A stretch of DNA of 64,000 bases from the NCBI GenBank assembly GCA_016297265.1, contig JAEDHB010000001.1:1-64000 (forward strand). Direction: 5' to 3'. The position numbers were made by a program, and so were the translations under genes. Origin of the DNA: Butyrivibrio sp. GTDB lineage: Bacteria; Bacillota; Clostridia; Lachnospirales; Lachnospiraceae. Position 1 is the stretch's first letter. The number at the start of each line of letters is the position of its first letter. Of the stretch, positions 8,218-16,766 are shown one piece after another. Below the pieces are notes generated by a model. The model was not told the origin of the DNA. It made no database searches and saw only the letters and a program-made list of their open reading frames with translations.

Positions 8218-8811
8218 ATGATTGCTTACAAGAAAAGAGAAATAAAAGAAAATCCATACAATGCCATTGTTGTATTTGTAATTAATATAATTCTTTTTGC
8301 CGCACTTGGTTATTTTGTTGTGGTTAATTTTTTTGGGAATGCAAGAACAGTTGGACATTCCATGAATAATACACTCATGGATGGGGATGTTGTTCTGATT
8401 AACCAATTTGTATATCAGCTGAGGAATCCGAAGAGATATGATGTTATTGTATTTAAACCAAAAGTCGAGACGGTTTCAGAGAAATATATTAAGAGAATAA
8501 TCGGCCTTCCGGGTGAGACGGTTCAGATTATTGACGGCAGGGTATATATAGATGGTCATGCGCTGGAAGATGATGTGATTACTACCAGGATTTACAATGC
8601 AGGGCTTGCCAATGAACCAATCAAATTGGGTGATGATGAATATTTTGTATTGGGAGATAACAGAAACAGTAGTGATGATTCCAGATATGCCAATATCGGC
8701 AATGTCAGGATGCGTGAGATTATTGGAAAAGCCTGGCTTGTGGTATATCCATTTAAAGATTTCGGAGGAACTGCTGCCAACCAGATTGAGGAAGAAACGG
8801 AGGCAAAATAG
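8218..8811 (+). CDS. lepB: Signal peptidase I
   Basis: Membrane serine protease that removes signal peptides from secreted preproteins. One N-terminal membrane helix (residues 15-38), catalytic Ser48 in VGHSMNNTL, general base Lys92 in KYIKRIIGLPGE, and box D LGDNRNSSDDSR near residue 145. The 197-residue length and single membrane span are typical of the P-type (prokaryotic) enzymes, not the archaeal-like sporulation type. It touches rbgA directly: the TAG stop shares one base with the rbgA GTG. Confidence 0.95.
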   Translation: MIAYKKREIKENPYNAIVVFVINIILFAALGYFVVVNFFGNARTVGHSMNNTLMDGDVVLINQFVYQLRNPKRYDVIVFKPKVETVSEKYIKRIIGLPGETVQIIDGRVYIDGHALEDDVITTRIYNAGLANEPIKLGDDEYFVLGDNRNSSDDSRYANIGNVRMREIIGKAWLVVYPFKDFGGTAANQIEEETEAK

Positions 8812-9680
8812 TGAAAATACAGTGGTATCCCGGCCATATGACAAAAGCAAAGCGCATGATGGTCGAGGACATTAAACTTATAGATTTAGTAATTGAATTA
8901 GTGGATGCAAGAATTCCGTACTCCAGCCGTAATCCCGATATTGACAAGCTGGCGCAGGGAAAATCAAGAGTAATCCTGCTTAACAAATCGGATTTGTGTG
9001 ATGACAGGAAAAGCGATGAATGGATTGATTATTTTCAATCAAAAGGATTTCTTGTGGTAAAGCTTGATTCCCGTAACAAATCCAATATGAAGAACATTAA
9101 GACAATTATTGCAAAGGCATGCGAGGAAAAGAAAGCAAAGGACCGCAAAAAGGGGATTATTAATCGCCCGGTTCGAGCTATGGTCGTTGGAATACCCAAT
9201 GTGGGCAAATCAACTTTCATTAATTCCTTTGCCGGAAAATCCTGTGCCAAAACAGGCAACAAGCCGGGAGTTACCAAAGGTAAACAGTGGATTAAACTCA
9301 ATAAGGATGTGGAACTTTTGGATACTCCGGGAATCCTGTGGCCAAAGTTTGATGACGAAATGGTTGGTACTAATCTCGCATATATTGGCTCAATAAATGA
9401 CCAGATAATTAATATGACGGAACTGGCACTTGAACTTATTGAATTTTTGCAGACGAGATATCCCGGCAGGCTTGCAGAAAGATACGGAGAAAATATTGAT
9501 TCTTCGGAAGCACCGCAGATTATCGGGGAGATAGCAAAAGTCAGAGGATGCCTCAAAAAAGGCGGCGAAATTGATTATGATAAAGCGGTTTCAATACTTT
9601 TTGATGATTTCAGAAGTGGCAAAATCGGTAAAATAACAATTGAAACACCTGCTGATATTTCGACACAAGGAGATAATTGA
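8811..9680 (+). CDS. rbgA: Ribosome biogenesis GTPase RbgA (YlqF)
   Basis: Circularly permuted GTPase needed for late 50S assembly (incorporation of L16, L27 and L36). The G4 motif NKSD (residues 58-61) precedes G1 GIPNVGKST (127-135) and G3 DTPG (161-164), the expected permuted order. 289 residues. Start is GTG at 8811, one base overlap with lepB, using GGAGG-like sequence inside the lepB end. Placement between trmD/rplS/lepB and rnhB is the standard Firmicute order. Confidence 0.95.
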   Translation: MKIQWYPGHMTKAKRMMVEDIKLIDLVIELVDARIPYSSRNPDIDKLAQGKSRVILLNKSDLCDDRKSDEWIDYFQSKGFLVVKLDSRNKSNMKNIKTIIAKACEEKKAKDRKKGIINRPVRAMVVGIPNVGKSTFINSFAGKSCAKTGNKPGVTKGKQWIKLNKDVELLDTPGILWPKFDDEMVGTNLAYIGSINDQIINMTELALELIEFLQTRYPGRLAERYGENIDSSEAPQIIGEIAKVRGCLKKGGEIDYDKAVSILFDDFRSGKIGKITIETPADISTQGDN

Positions 9681-9681
9681 T

Positions 9682-10323
9682 ATGACTAAGGAAGAAAAAT
9701 TAAAAGCAGAACTGGACCGCACATACAATATGCAGAAATATGAAAGAGAATATTCTGACAGACAGTATATTTGCGGTATTGACGAGGCAGGAAGAGGTCC
9801 TCTTTGCGGACCTGTTGTAGCCGGAGCTGTAATTCTGCCTAAAAACTGTGATATTTTATATATTAATGACTCCAAAAAGCTAAGTGAGAAAATGAGGGAT
9901 GTTCTATATGATGAAATAACCTCAGGTGCCATTGCATGGGGAGTGGGAATTGTATCTCCTGAAAGAATTGATGAAATCAATATTTTGCAGGCGACTTATG
10001 AAGCAATGAAAATTGCTATTGATAATTTGAAGGTAACACCCGATATATTATTAAATGATGCAGTTATTATCCCCGGAGTTGATATTGAACAGGTGAAAAT
10101 AATCAAAGGAGATGCAAAGAGCCAGTCCATTGCAGCCGCCAGTATCATTGCAAAAGTAACGAGAGACAGAATGATGGCTGAATATGATAAGATGTATCCC
10201 GGCTATAGCTTTGCCCAGCACAAGGGATATGGTACCAAAGCCCATGTTGAAGCACTCAAAGAATATGGACCAAGTCCTATTCACAGAAAATCATTTTTAA
10301 CCAAAATATTAAAGGACAAATAG
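9682..10323 (+). CDS. rnhB: Ribonuclease HII
   Basis: Cleaves RNA in RNA-DNA hybrids and single ribonucleotides misincorporated in DNA. The active-site motif [14 protein letters not shown] starts at residue 31, with Asp34 and Glu35; the later [20 protein letters not shown] region carries further family residues. I start at ATG 9682 with AAGGAG at 9667-9672; an upstream in-frame ATG at 9640 would overlap rbgA by 41 bases and has no good ribosome site. 213 residues. A type I RNase H lies at 23584. Confidence 0.95.
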   Translation: MTKEEKLKAELDRTYNMQKYEREYSDRQYICGIDEAGRGPLCGPVVAGAVILPKNCDILYINDSKKLSEKMRDVLYDEITSGAIAWGVGIVSPERIDEINILQATYEAMKIAIDNLKVTPDILLNDAVIIPGVDIEQVKIIKGDAKSQSIAAASIIAKVTRDRMMAEYDKMYPGYSFAQHKGYGTKAHVEALKEYGPSPIHRKSFLTKILKDK

Positions 10324-10324
10324 T

Positions 10325-11917
10325 ATGAATATTTCCGGCATTAATTATACTTCAGGTGTAGATAATAATATTGGCAATAACAGACCCGGCATCCCCGTTG
10401 TGGAAACCGGTTCTGCAAATGATGCCGGAATTACTCTTTTGAGGCAGATGAGTGAAGGTACTGTTTTTAGCGGTACAATTACGGATATTACACAGAACAG
10501 AATAACAATTGCCCTTTCTGACAATGCCTCAGTCACAGCAACACTTTCTAATGCACTTTCCTACAATATCGGAGATTTTGCGTCTTTTTCCATTAAGGAA
10601 AATCTTGGAGAACAGATAATTCTTCAATCCCATGACAATGCACAACCCAATCTGATGAATGACCAGACAATAACAACTGCGTTGAAAAATGCCAATGTTG
10701 AAATTAATCCCACAACGGTAGAGCTGGTAAAAAATCTTATGAGTCACGGTCTTCCGATTGATTCCAACACCGTTAATCAATATGTACATATGCTGGATTC
10801 CGTGCCTACGGCAACTCCTTCGGAGATTGTTTATTTAAGCAGGCTTTCGATACCGCTAACGGAGGGAAATCTTCAGGCTTTCAGGGATTTCAATGATTTT
10901 AATAACGGAATCAGCAATAAACTCGATAATCTCAACAACGAGGTTTTCAATATAATCAGCAGTTTGTCAGAGAACAGTACACAGGAAGCTGTGGGATTTA
11001 TAAGGGAATTTGTTGACTGCTTTTCTCAGACAATGGGGAATGTTGAGACTCTTAAGGATACAATACCTGAAAAAGTGTTAAATAAGCTTGCCGCTGATAT
11101 TGAGCAGCTTGTAAATATGCCGGAACAGAATATTGAAGAGAATGTGGCGAAGGATAATCCAAAGCTTATTCAAAGGGAGGCTTTGCTCAATCTTGCGGAC
11201 AAGGTTAGGACAGGGGATGTAACTGCGGAGAAATTTTTGAACAGCTTTACGGAGCTTAGTGCTGCTTTTGATGATGCTGACAAACCATTGAAGGAATTAC
11301 TGAAAAGCGATGGCTTCAAAAAGCTTTTGGATAATTTTACCCGTCAGGAAATGCTTCTTAAACCGGAAGAATTCAGCAAGGATAATCTGAAGCGTCTATA
11401 TGCAAAAATAATAAATGACAGCAATAATATTGCTTCAAAATTCTCGAATGGCATAACACAGGGGCTTGCAACCGGCAGTACGCAGATTGCAAATGAAGCC
11501 GTATTTATGAATGAATTGAACAACTTCATGTCCTTTATCCAGATACCGCTGAAGCTTTCGGGACAGAATGGTCACGGAGATTTGTATGTGTATTCCAATC
11601 GAAAGCATAATGCGCAGGATAAGGATGAACTGAAGGCGATGCTTCATCTTGATATGGACAATCTGGGACCGATGGATATTTTTGTAAGATTACAGCAAAA
11701 TAATGTAAGCACCAGTTTTAAGGTGGAGAGTGATGAGGTGTTAAACTTTGTGGAAGCCCATATGGATGAACTCACAAAGGCATTGAATAAAGCAGGATAC
11801 AATGTCAGTTCAGAGGTTAAACTGTCGGATGGAAAATATAATTTTACTGAAAAGGTAGTCAATGAAGAATTGAAGCCTGCCAAGATTAAGAGATTCAGTT
11901 TTGATGTCAGAGCATAG
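10325..11917 (+). CDS. FliK-like (flagellar hook-length control) protein, low similarity
   Basis: 530 residues, begins 1 base after the rnhB stop. The N-terminal half is polar, Asn/Ser-rich and helical, without membrane segments or signal peptide. The C-terminal region (about residues 405-500), with short strands DLYVYSNRK, MLHLDMDNLGPMDIFVRL and a following helix pair, resembles the FliK C-terminal domain that binds FlhB. The neighbouring gene is an FlhB-tail homologue, and B. subtilis has the same pair (ylqG-ylqH) beside rnhB. Assignment rests on domain pattern and context, so a flagellar role is inference; it may be a FliK paralogue with another job. Confidence 0.6.
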   Translation: MNISGINYTSGVDNNIGNNRPGIPVVETGSANDAGITLLRQMSEGTVFSGTITDITQNRITIALSDNASVTATLSNALSYNIGDFASFSIKENLGEQIILQSHDNAQPNLMNDQTITTALKNANVEINPTTVELVKNLMSHGLPIDSNTVNQYVHMLDSVPTATPSEIVYLSRLSIPLTEGNLQAFRDFNDFNNGISNKLDNLNNEVFNIISSLSENSTQEAVGFIREFVDCFSQTMGNVETLKDTIPEKVLNKLAADIEQLVNMPEQNIEENVAKDNPKLIQREALLNLADKVRTGDVTAEKFLNSFTELSAAFDDADKPLKELLKSDGFKKLLDNFTRQEMLLKPEEFSKDNLKRLYAKIINDSNNIASKFSNGITQGLATGSTQIANEAVFMNELNNFMSFIQIPLKLSGQNGHGDLYVYSNRKHNAQDKDELKAMLHLDMDNLGPMDIFVRLQQNNVSTSFKVESDEVLNFVEAHMDELTKALNKAGYNVSSEVKLSDGKYNFTEKVVNEELKPAKIKRFSFDVRA

Positions 11918-11932
11918 CAAAGGAGGCTGATT

Positions 11933-12208
11933 ATGGCGGATAAGAAAAAACAGGCGATTGCGCTCTCATATAATCCGGGAGATGAAGCTCCATCAATTGT
12001 TGCATCGGGAACAGGAATCGTTGCTGACAGAATCATTGAAAAAGCTAAGGAACATGATGTTCCGCTCTATGAGGATTCAAAACTTGCCAATACTCTGTCA
12101 AAGCTGGAAATCGGAGATATGATACCGCCTGAGCTTTATGGCGTTGTCGCACAAATTCTTGTATTTGTGGATAATCTTGATAAACTGAAGGGAAAGATGG
12201 ATGCATAA
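11933..12208 (+). CDS. FlhB C-terminal domain homologue (YlqH-like, type III export switch family)
   Basis: 91 residues matching only the cytoplasmic tail of FlhB/YscU, the export-gate subunit that switches substrate class. Recognisable blocks: IALSYNPGDEAPSIVASG (about 9-26), ADRIIEKAKEHDVPLYED (30-47) and the IGDMIPPELYGVVAQIL block (about 65-81). The membrane part and the autocleavage Asn-Pro-Thr-His motif that normally precedes this region are both absent, so the protein corresponds to what FlhB looks like after cleavage. AGGAGG ribosome site at about 11921-11926. It overlaps yraN by 8 bases. Confidence 0.85.
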   Translation: MADKKKQAIALSYNPGDEAPSIVASGTGIVADRIIEKAKEHDVPLYEDSKLANTLSKLEIGDMIPPELYGVVAQILVFVDNLDKLKGKMDA

Positions 12209-12539
12209 CAGAGAAAAAGGAAATGTCTATGAGCAGTATGCTGTTAATTATCTTGAGAGCAAGGGACATCGGATTCTTGCAAGAAATTATCGAAGCAGAT
12301 TTGGCGAGATTGACATAATTTCGCGTCAGGATTCATATATTATTTTTCATGAGGTAAAATACCGTAAAAATAACCAATACGGCTATCCGGCTGAATCAGT
12401 CACTTCTTCCAAACAACAAAAAATCCGTAAGACGGCAGAACTGTTTATGTATCAGAACAGGATTGATTTGTTTTCAAGATTTGATATTATTGCCATTGAC
12501 GGAAATAATAAAATTACGCACATTGAGAATGCTTTTTAA
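12201..12539 (+). CDS. yraN: YraN family (UPF0102) putative endonuclease
   Basis: 112 residues with the restriction-endonuclease-like core: Glu in the N-terminal helix, GEIDII (35-40) and HEVKYR (50-55), forming the E-x-D...E-x-K site. Biochemical role is not established; the family is usually linked to DNA uptake or repair. Starts in the last codons of the FlhB-like gene, so translation is probably coupled. Confidence 0.88.
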   Translation: MHNREKGNVYEQYAVNYLESKGHRILARNYRSRFGEIDIISRQDSYIIFHEVKYRKNNQYGYPAESVTSSKQQKIRKTAELFMYQNRIDLFSRFDIIAIDGNNKITHIENAF

Positions 12540-12549
12540 AAGGTGAATT

Positions 12550-13383
12550 ATGAAATATATCAATGATACAGGGACCACGACCTATCAGGACGGAGCTGTT
12601 CCAATAATCAAATTTAATAATCTCAGCAAATTGGATTTTGTTGATCATGCTTTTTCGACCAGACTTGGCGGAGTGAGCACGGGCGAGTATTTCAGCATGA
12701 ATCTTACTCATACGAGAAATGACATTCCGGCCTGTGTGGACAGAAATTTTGAAATAATTGCACAACGGCTGGGCGTAAGAACTTCCGATATGGTTTATGC
12801 CAAGCAGACACATACCACCAATGTCCTTGCAGTGGATAAAAGCAGGGCAGGAATGGGTGTTACAAGGGAACGGAATTTTGATAATATTGACGGACTGATT
12901 ACCAATGAACCCGGAGTGGTTCTCGTCACTTCCTATGCGGACTGCGTACCGGTGTTTTTTGCGGACCCGGTTGCACATGCTATAGGGCTTTCGCATTCGG
13001 GCTGGCGGGGGACTGTGGGAAATATTTCGAAATCAACCATAGAACTTATGTGTTCGGAATACGGCTGCAAACGGGAAAATATTATCTGTTTTATCGGTCC
13101 ATCAATATGCAGGGATTGTTATGAAATAGGTGAAGATGTTGCAAAAGAATTTGCAGCCGTGTATTCGGACGATAAGGTGCTCACCAAATCAGAAATCACT
13201 GCCGGGAAGTATTATCTTGATTTACACAGGGCAAACTATCTCAATCTTATTGATTCGGGAATACCTGATAAAAATATCGGAATTACAGATATTTGCACTT
13301 GTTGTAATCCTGATATCCTGTATTCCCATCGCGCATCAAAGGGAAGAAGGGGAGGCCTGTGCGGCTTTCTGTGGATTAAGTAA
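12550..13383 (+). CDS. pgeF: Peptidoglycan editing factor PgeF / multicopper-type purine nucleosidase family (YfiH, YlmD)
   Basis: 277 residues of the Cu-oxidase_4/laccase-domain family. Metal ligands are visible: His88 in KQTHTT, Cys132 in YADCVP and His149 in LSHSGWRGT. Members act on purine nucleosides (adenosine deaminase/phosphorylase) or remove wrongly incorporated L-Ser from peptidoglycan precursors (family knowledge); which applies here is open. In B. subtilis the homologue lies next to ylmE/sepF, whereas here those genes are 50 kb away. AAGG just before the ATG. Convergent with prs across a shared hairpin. Confidence 0.88.
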   Translation: MKYINDTGTTTYQDGAVPIIKFNNLSKLDFVDHAFSTRLGGVSTGEYFSMNLTHTRNDIPACVDRNFEIIAQRLGVRTSDMVYAKQTHTTNVLAVDKSRAGMGVTRERNFDNIDGLITNEPGVVLVTSYADCVPVFFADPVAHAIGLSHSGWRGTVGNISKSTIELMCSEYGCKRENIICFIGPSICRDCYEIGEDVAKEFAAVYSDDKVLTKSEITAGKYYLDLHRANYLNLIDSGIPDKNIGITDICTCCNPDILYSHRASKGRRGGLCGFLWIK

Positions 13384-13393
13384 ATGATATAAA

Positions 13394-13418
13394 AATCCCC
13401 GCCTGTGCGGCGGGGATT
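13394..13418. terminator. Bidirectional intrinsic terminator between pgeF and prs
   Basis: AATCCCCGCC (13394-13403) and GGCGGGGATT (13409-13418), 5-base loop. On the minus strand it is followed by a T-run, so it is strongest for prs; in the plus direction the tail is GATTGGATTT and weaker. Confidence 0.85.
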
Positions 13419-13426
13419 GATTGGAT

Positions 13427-14605
13427 TTACATTTTGTTTTCATTGTTATATTGTTCAACCAGGGCGCGGATTTTTTCTGTCGGATCCATAATTGACGCGA
13501 TGGAAGCATCATGGTTGAGATAGTCAATAATGGTTGCCAGGAAAATACTCATATCTGCCTCGTAATAGTATGGCTTTGATTTGAGTTCAGGGCTTCTGTA
13601 TGTAAGGTTGGTAAGAATTACTCCATCAAACATTCCCTGCTCATAGTATTCATCAAATTTATTGCAGCCATCCGTGAAAAGTCCGAAGGTGGTGCATATA
13701 AATACTCTTTTGGCTTTCTTTTCCTTAAGCTCCCTTGCGGTATCCAACATGCTTTCTCCGGAGGATATCATATCGTCCATAATGATAACATCCTTGCCCT
13801 CCACATTGGTACCCAGAAATTCATGGGCAACAATAGGATTGCGTCCGTTGATTATCTTTGAGTAATCCCTTCTCTTGTAAAACATACCCATATCAACGCC
13901 GAGTACGTTTGCAAAATATACTGCACGGTGCATAGCTCCCTCATCAGGGGAAATAATCATAAGGTGGTCATTATCTATTTTGATATCATTATGTTTTGCA
14001 AGCAAGGCCTTAATAAACTGATATGGTGGTAAAAAATTGTCAAATCCATTGAGTGGAATTGAGTTGTTAATTCTTGGGTCATGGGCGTCAAAGGTGATAA
14101 TATTGTTTACTCCATATTCAATCAGCTCATTGAGAGCGAGAGAACTGTCCAGGGACTCAAGACCGGTTCTTTTGTGCTGACGGCTTTCATACAAGAATGG
14201 CATAATAACCGTGATTCTCTTTGCAAAACCTGAAGCTGCTGCAATTATTCTTTTTAAATCCTGAAAATGATTGTCCGGAGACATATGATTGATGTGCCCG
14301 TTGACACTGTAGGTGATGGAGTGATTCATTACATCCGTAAGAATGTACATATCACTACCGCGCACGGATGCTTTGATTGAACCCTTGGCTTCGCCGGAAC
14401 CAAAGCGGGGACAGCTCACAGGAACCTTGTAGCTGTCTTTGCAATAACCCCTGAAATGCAGGCTTGACTCCTCATCATGTTCTCTTTTTGTTCTGATTTC
14501 TGAAATATATCTGTCAACTGCATCCCCCAGTTCCTCACAACCGTTCATAACTACAAGGTTAAGAGGACCTACCGGAATGGAATTGGAAAAAATAGATTCG
14601 TTCAT
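13427..14605 (-). CDS. prs: Ribose-phosphate pyrophosphokinase, long divergent form
   Basis: Makes PRPP from ribose 5-phosphate and ATP. 392 residues, against about 315 for the standard enzyme; the first ~75 residues hold an extra polar region. ATP-site RQHKR at 142-146, FDAHDP (172-177) in place of the usual LDLHAP, and the PRPP loop DDMISSGES (277-285) where most Prs have a DT-G-GT loop. These changes and the length mark a divergent subfamily that I associate with Lachnospiraceae and relatives. Activity is likely, since Arg/His and the acidic loop pair are kept, but allosteric control by ADP/phosphate may differ. Monocistronic; promoter at 14641-14669 and terminator at 13394-13418. Confidence 0.85.
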   Translation of the reverse strand: MNESIFSNSIPVGPLNLVVMNGCEELGDAVDRYISEIRTKREHDEESSLHFRGYCKDSYKVPVSCPRFGSGEAKGSIKASVRGSDMYILTDVMNHSITYSVNGHINHMSPDNHFQDLKRIIAAASGFAKRITVIMPFLYESRQHKRTGLESLDSSLALNELIEYGVNNIITFDAHDPRINNSIPLNGFDNFLPPYQFIKALLAKHNDIKIDNDHLMIISPDEGAMHRAVYFANVLGVDMGMFYKRRDYSKIINGRNPIVAHEFLGTNVEGKDVIIMDDMISSGESMLDTARELKEKKAKRVFICTTFGLFTDGCNKFDEYYEQGMFDGVILTNLTYRSPELKSKPYYYEADMSIFLATIIDYLNHDASIASIMDPTEKIRALVEQYNNENKM

Positions 14606-14640
14606 TGCGTGGATTTCCTTTCTGATTAATAGTCAATTAA

Positions 14641-14669
14641 AGTATAGTAGGCAGAAAATACATAGTCAA
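14641..14669 (-). promoter_or_regulatory. Sigma-A promoter of prs
   Basis: Minus strand TTGACT (14664-14669), 17-base spacer, TATACT (14641-14646), 36 bases before the prs ATG. Ribosome site AAAGGAAA lies at about 14613-14620. Confidence 0.82.
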
Positions 14670-14676
14670 GTGCTTC

Positions 14677-14705
14677 TTTACAAAGCTGATTTTTATTGTT
14701 ATTAT
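14677..14705 (+). promoter_or_regulatory. Promoter of der-plsY-gpsA
   Basis: TTTACA (14677-14682), 17-base spacer, TATTAT (14700-14705). Its -35 box is only 7 bases from the -35 box of the divergent prs promoter, so the two are back to back. Confidence 0.65.
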
Positions 14706-14732
14706 TTAAGTAATTATGAAAATATAGACAAA

Positions 14733-14752
14733 ACCACCCGTTTTCGGGTGGT
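14733..14752. repeat. Perfect hairpin in the der leader
   Basis: ACCACCCG (14733-14740), TTTT loop, CGGGTGGT (14745-14752), 5 bases before the der ribosome site GGAG (14757-14760). On the minus strand it is followed by TTTTGTC and could stop antisense transcription leaving der; on the plus strand it may stabilise the 5' end or tune ribosome loading. Confidence 0.65.
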
Positions 14753-14768
14753 GGATGGAGAATATATT

Positions 14769-16094
14769 ATGAGTAAACCAATTGTAGCAATCGTCGGAAG
14801 ACCGAATGTGGGAAAATCCACTTTATTCAATGCACTTGCCGGCGGACAGATTTCCATTGTCAAGGATACTCCCGGTGTGACAAGGGATAGAATATATGCC
14901 GATGTCAACTGGCTTAACTATAATTTTACACTGATTGACACCGGAGGTATTGAACCGGATTCCAAGGATATTATTTTGTCCCAGATGAGGGAACAGGCGG
15001 AAATTGCTATAGCAACAGCGGATGTAATTATGTTTATGACGGATGTCAGACAGGGACTTGTCGATTCCGATTCCAAGGTTGCGGATATGTTAAGGCGTTC
15101 CGGCAAACCGGTGGTTCTTGTGGTTAACAAGGTGGATAATTTTGATAAGATGATGGCGGATGTATACGAATTTTATAATCTCGGCATCGGAGAGCCTTAT
15201 CCGATATCCTCTGTCGGCAAGCTGGGACTTGGCGATATGCTGGATGAGGTTGTCAAATATTTTAGTGTTGATGAGAATGAGGAGGAAGAGGATGACAGAC
15301 CAAGAGTTGCCATCATCGGTAAACCAAATGTTGGTAAATCCTCCATTATCAACAGACTCAGCGGTGAGAACAGGGTTATTGTATCCGATATTGCAGGTAC
15401 CACAAGAGATGCCATTGATACGGAGATAAAATATAATGGCAGGGAATATGTTTTTATTGATACCGCAGGTCTCAGAAGAAAGAACAAGATAAAAGAAGAA
15501 ATAGAAAGATATAGTATCATCCGTGCCGTATCAGCTGTGGAGCGCGCAGATGTGGTGCTGATGGTAATTGATGCCACTGAGGGCGTTACGGAACAGGACG
15601 CAAAGATTGCAGGCATTGCGCATGAAAGAGGTAAAGGAATTATCATTGTTGTCAACAAGTGGGATGCCATAGAGAAGAATGATAAAACAATATATGAGCA
15701 TACCCGCAGAATAAAAGATGTTTTATCCTTTATGCCTTATGCTGAAATAATGTTTGTGTCAGCACTTTCAGGACAGAGGCTTGTAAAGCTTTATGATATG
15801 ATTGATATGGTGGTGGAGAACCAGAATCTCAGAATACAGACAGGAGTGCTTAACGAAATACTTACTGAGGCTGTTGCACTTCAGCAGCCACCATCTGATA
15901 AGGGAAGAAGACTCAAGATTTTCTATATGACACAGGTGAGTGTGAAACCGCCTACATTTGTTCTTTTTGTCAATGATAAGGAACTGATGCATTTCTCGTA
16001 TACCAGATACATTGAAAACAAGATAAGGGAGGCCTTTGGTTTCAGGGGCACTTCCCTCAAATTCATCATCAGGGAACGCAGCGAAAAGGAGTAA
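14769..16094 (+). CDS. der: Ribosome-associated GTPase Der (EngA)
   Basis: Essential 50S assembly GTPase with two G domains in tandem. First G1 GRPNVGKST at residues 10-18, second G1 GKPNVGKSS at 184-192, with an acidic linker (NEEEEDD) between them and a C-terminal KH-like domain (about 360-441). 441 residues. Start ATG 14769 follows GGAG by 8 bases; the open frame extends 64 codons further upstream through the promoter and hairpin, which is not coding. plsY starts 6 bases after the stop. Confidence 0.96.
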   Translation: MSKPIVAIVGRPNVGKSTLFNALAGGQISIVKDTPGVTRDRIYADVNWLNYNFTLIDTGGIEPDSKDIILSQMREQAEIAIATADVIMFMTDVRQGLVDSDSKVADMLRRSGKPVVLVVNKVDNFDKMMADVYEFYNLGIGEPYPISSVGKLGLGDMLDEVVKYFSVDENEEEEDDRPRVAIIGKPNVGKSSIINRLSGENRVIVSDIAGTTRDAIDTEIKYNGREYVFIDTAGLRRKNKIKEEIERYSIIRAVSAVERADVVLMVIDATEGVTEQDAKIAGIAHERGKGIIIVVNKWDAIEKNDKTIYEHTRRIKDVLSFMPYAEIMFVSALSGQRLVKLYDMIDMVVENQNLRIQTGVLNEILTEAVALQQPPSDKGRRLKIFYMTQVSVKPPTFVLFVNDKELMHFSYTRYIENKIREAFGFRGTSLKFIIRERSEKE

Positions 16095-16100
16095 TATATA

Positions 16101-16766
16101 ATGGAGAGACTTTATTGTTTGTTGATAGGATATGCATTTGGATTGTTTCAGACGGGATTTATCTACGGAAAGTTACATAATATTGATATCAGACAGCACG
16201 GTAGCGGTAATGCAGGAACCACCAATGCCCTAAGGACACTGGGCTGGAAAGCAGGCTTTATTACATTTTTGGGAGATGTTCTCAAGGTTATTTTTGCAGC
16301 CCTGCTGGTCAGATTGCTGTTTTTCGACAGATGCGAGGATATGTTCAGCCTGTTATTGCTGTATTCCGGCATCGGTACGGTATTGGGACACAACTTTCCG
16401 TTCTATCTCAAGTTTAAGGGCGGTAAGGGTATTGCAGCCACCGCAGGCGTAATTATTTCACTCGGTAGCTGGCAGCTTGTGGTACTCGGCCTTTTTGTTT
16501 TCATTGCAACACTTTTTATTACCAAATATGTGTCGGCTGCTTCATTGATGATGCTTCTTGCTGTATTTGCAGGATATATTGGATTTTCATATTTGGGGTA
16601 CGCAGTGGACTGTACAGTGGGACCTATATGGTATGAATCAATTGCAATGATGTTTTTGTTTGTGGTACTTGGATTTGTAAGACATAGTGCCAACATTAAG
16701 AGACTGTTCAACGGAACAGAGAATAAATTCAAAATCAAAAAAAATATGACGGAGGAATCTAAGTAA
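16101..16766 (+). CDS. plsY: Glycerol-3-phosphate acyltransferase PlsY
   Basis: Integral membrane enzyme that moves the acyl group of acyl-phosphate to glycerol 3-phosphate, the first step of phospholipid synthesis. Several membrane spans; conserved motifs QHGSGNAGTTNALRTLG (about residues 33-49), GHNFPFYLKFKGGKG (about 99-113, phosphate loop) and a later cluster near residue 180. 221 residues. Stop overlaps the gpsA start by one base, matching the shared pathway: GpsA supplies glycerol 3-phosphate. Confidence 0.95.
   Translation: MERLYCLLIGYAFGLFQTGFIYGKLHNIDIRQHGSGNAGTTNALRTLGWKAGFITFLGDVLKVIFAALLVRLLFFDRCEDMFSLLLLYSGIGTVLGHNFPFYLKFKGGKGIAATAGVIISLGSWQLVVLGLFVFIATLFITKYVSAASLMMLLAVFAGYIGFSYLGYAVDCTVGPIWYESIAMMFLFVVLGFVRHSANIKRLFNGTENKFKIKKNMTEESK

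Noticed and set aside
10325..11917. Phage or cell-surface protein for the 530-residue gene
   Set aside because: No signal peptide, anchor or repeats; the next gene and the C-terminal fold point to a FliK-like protein.
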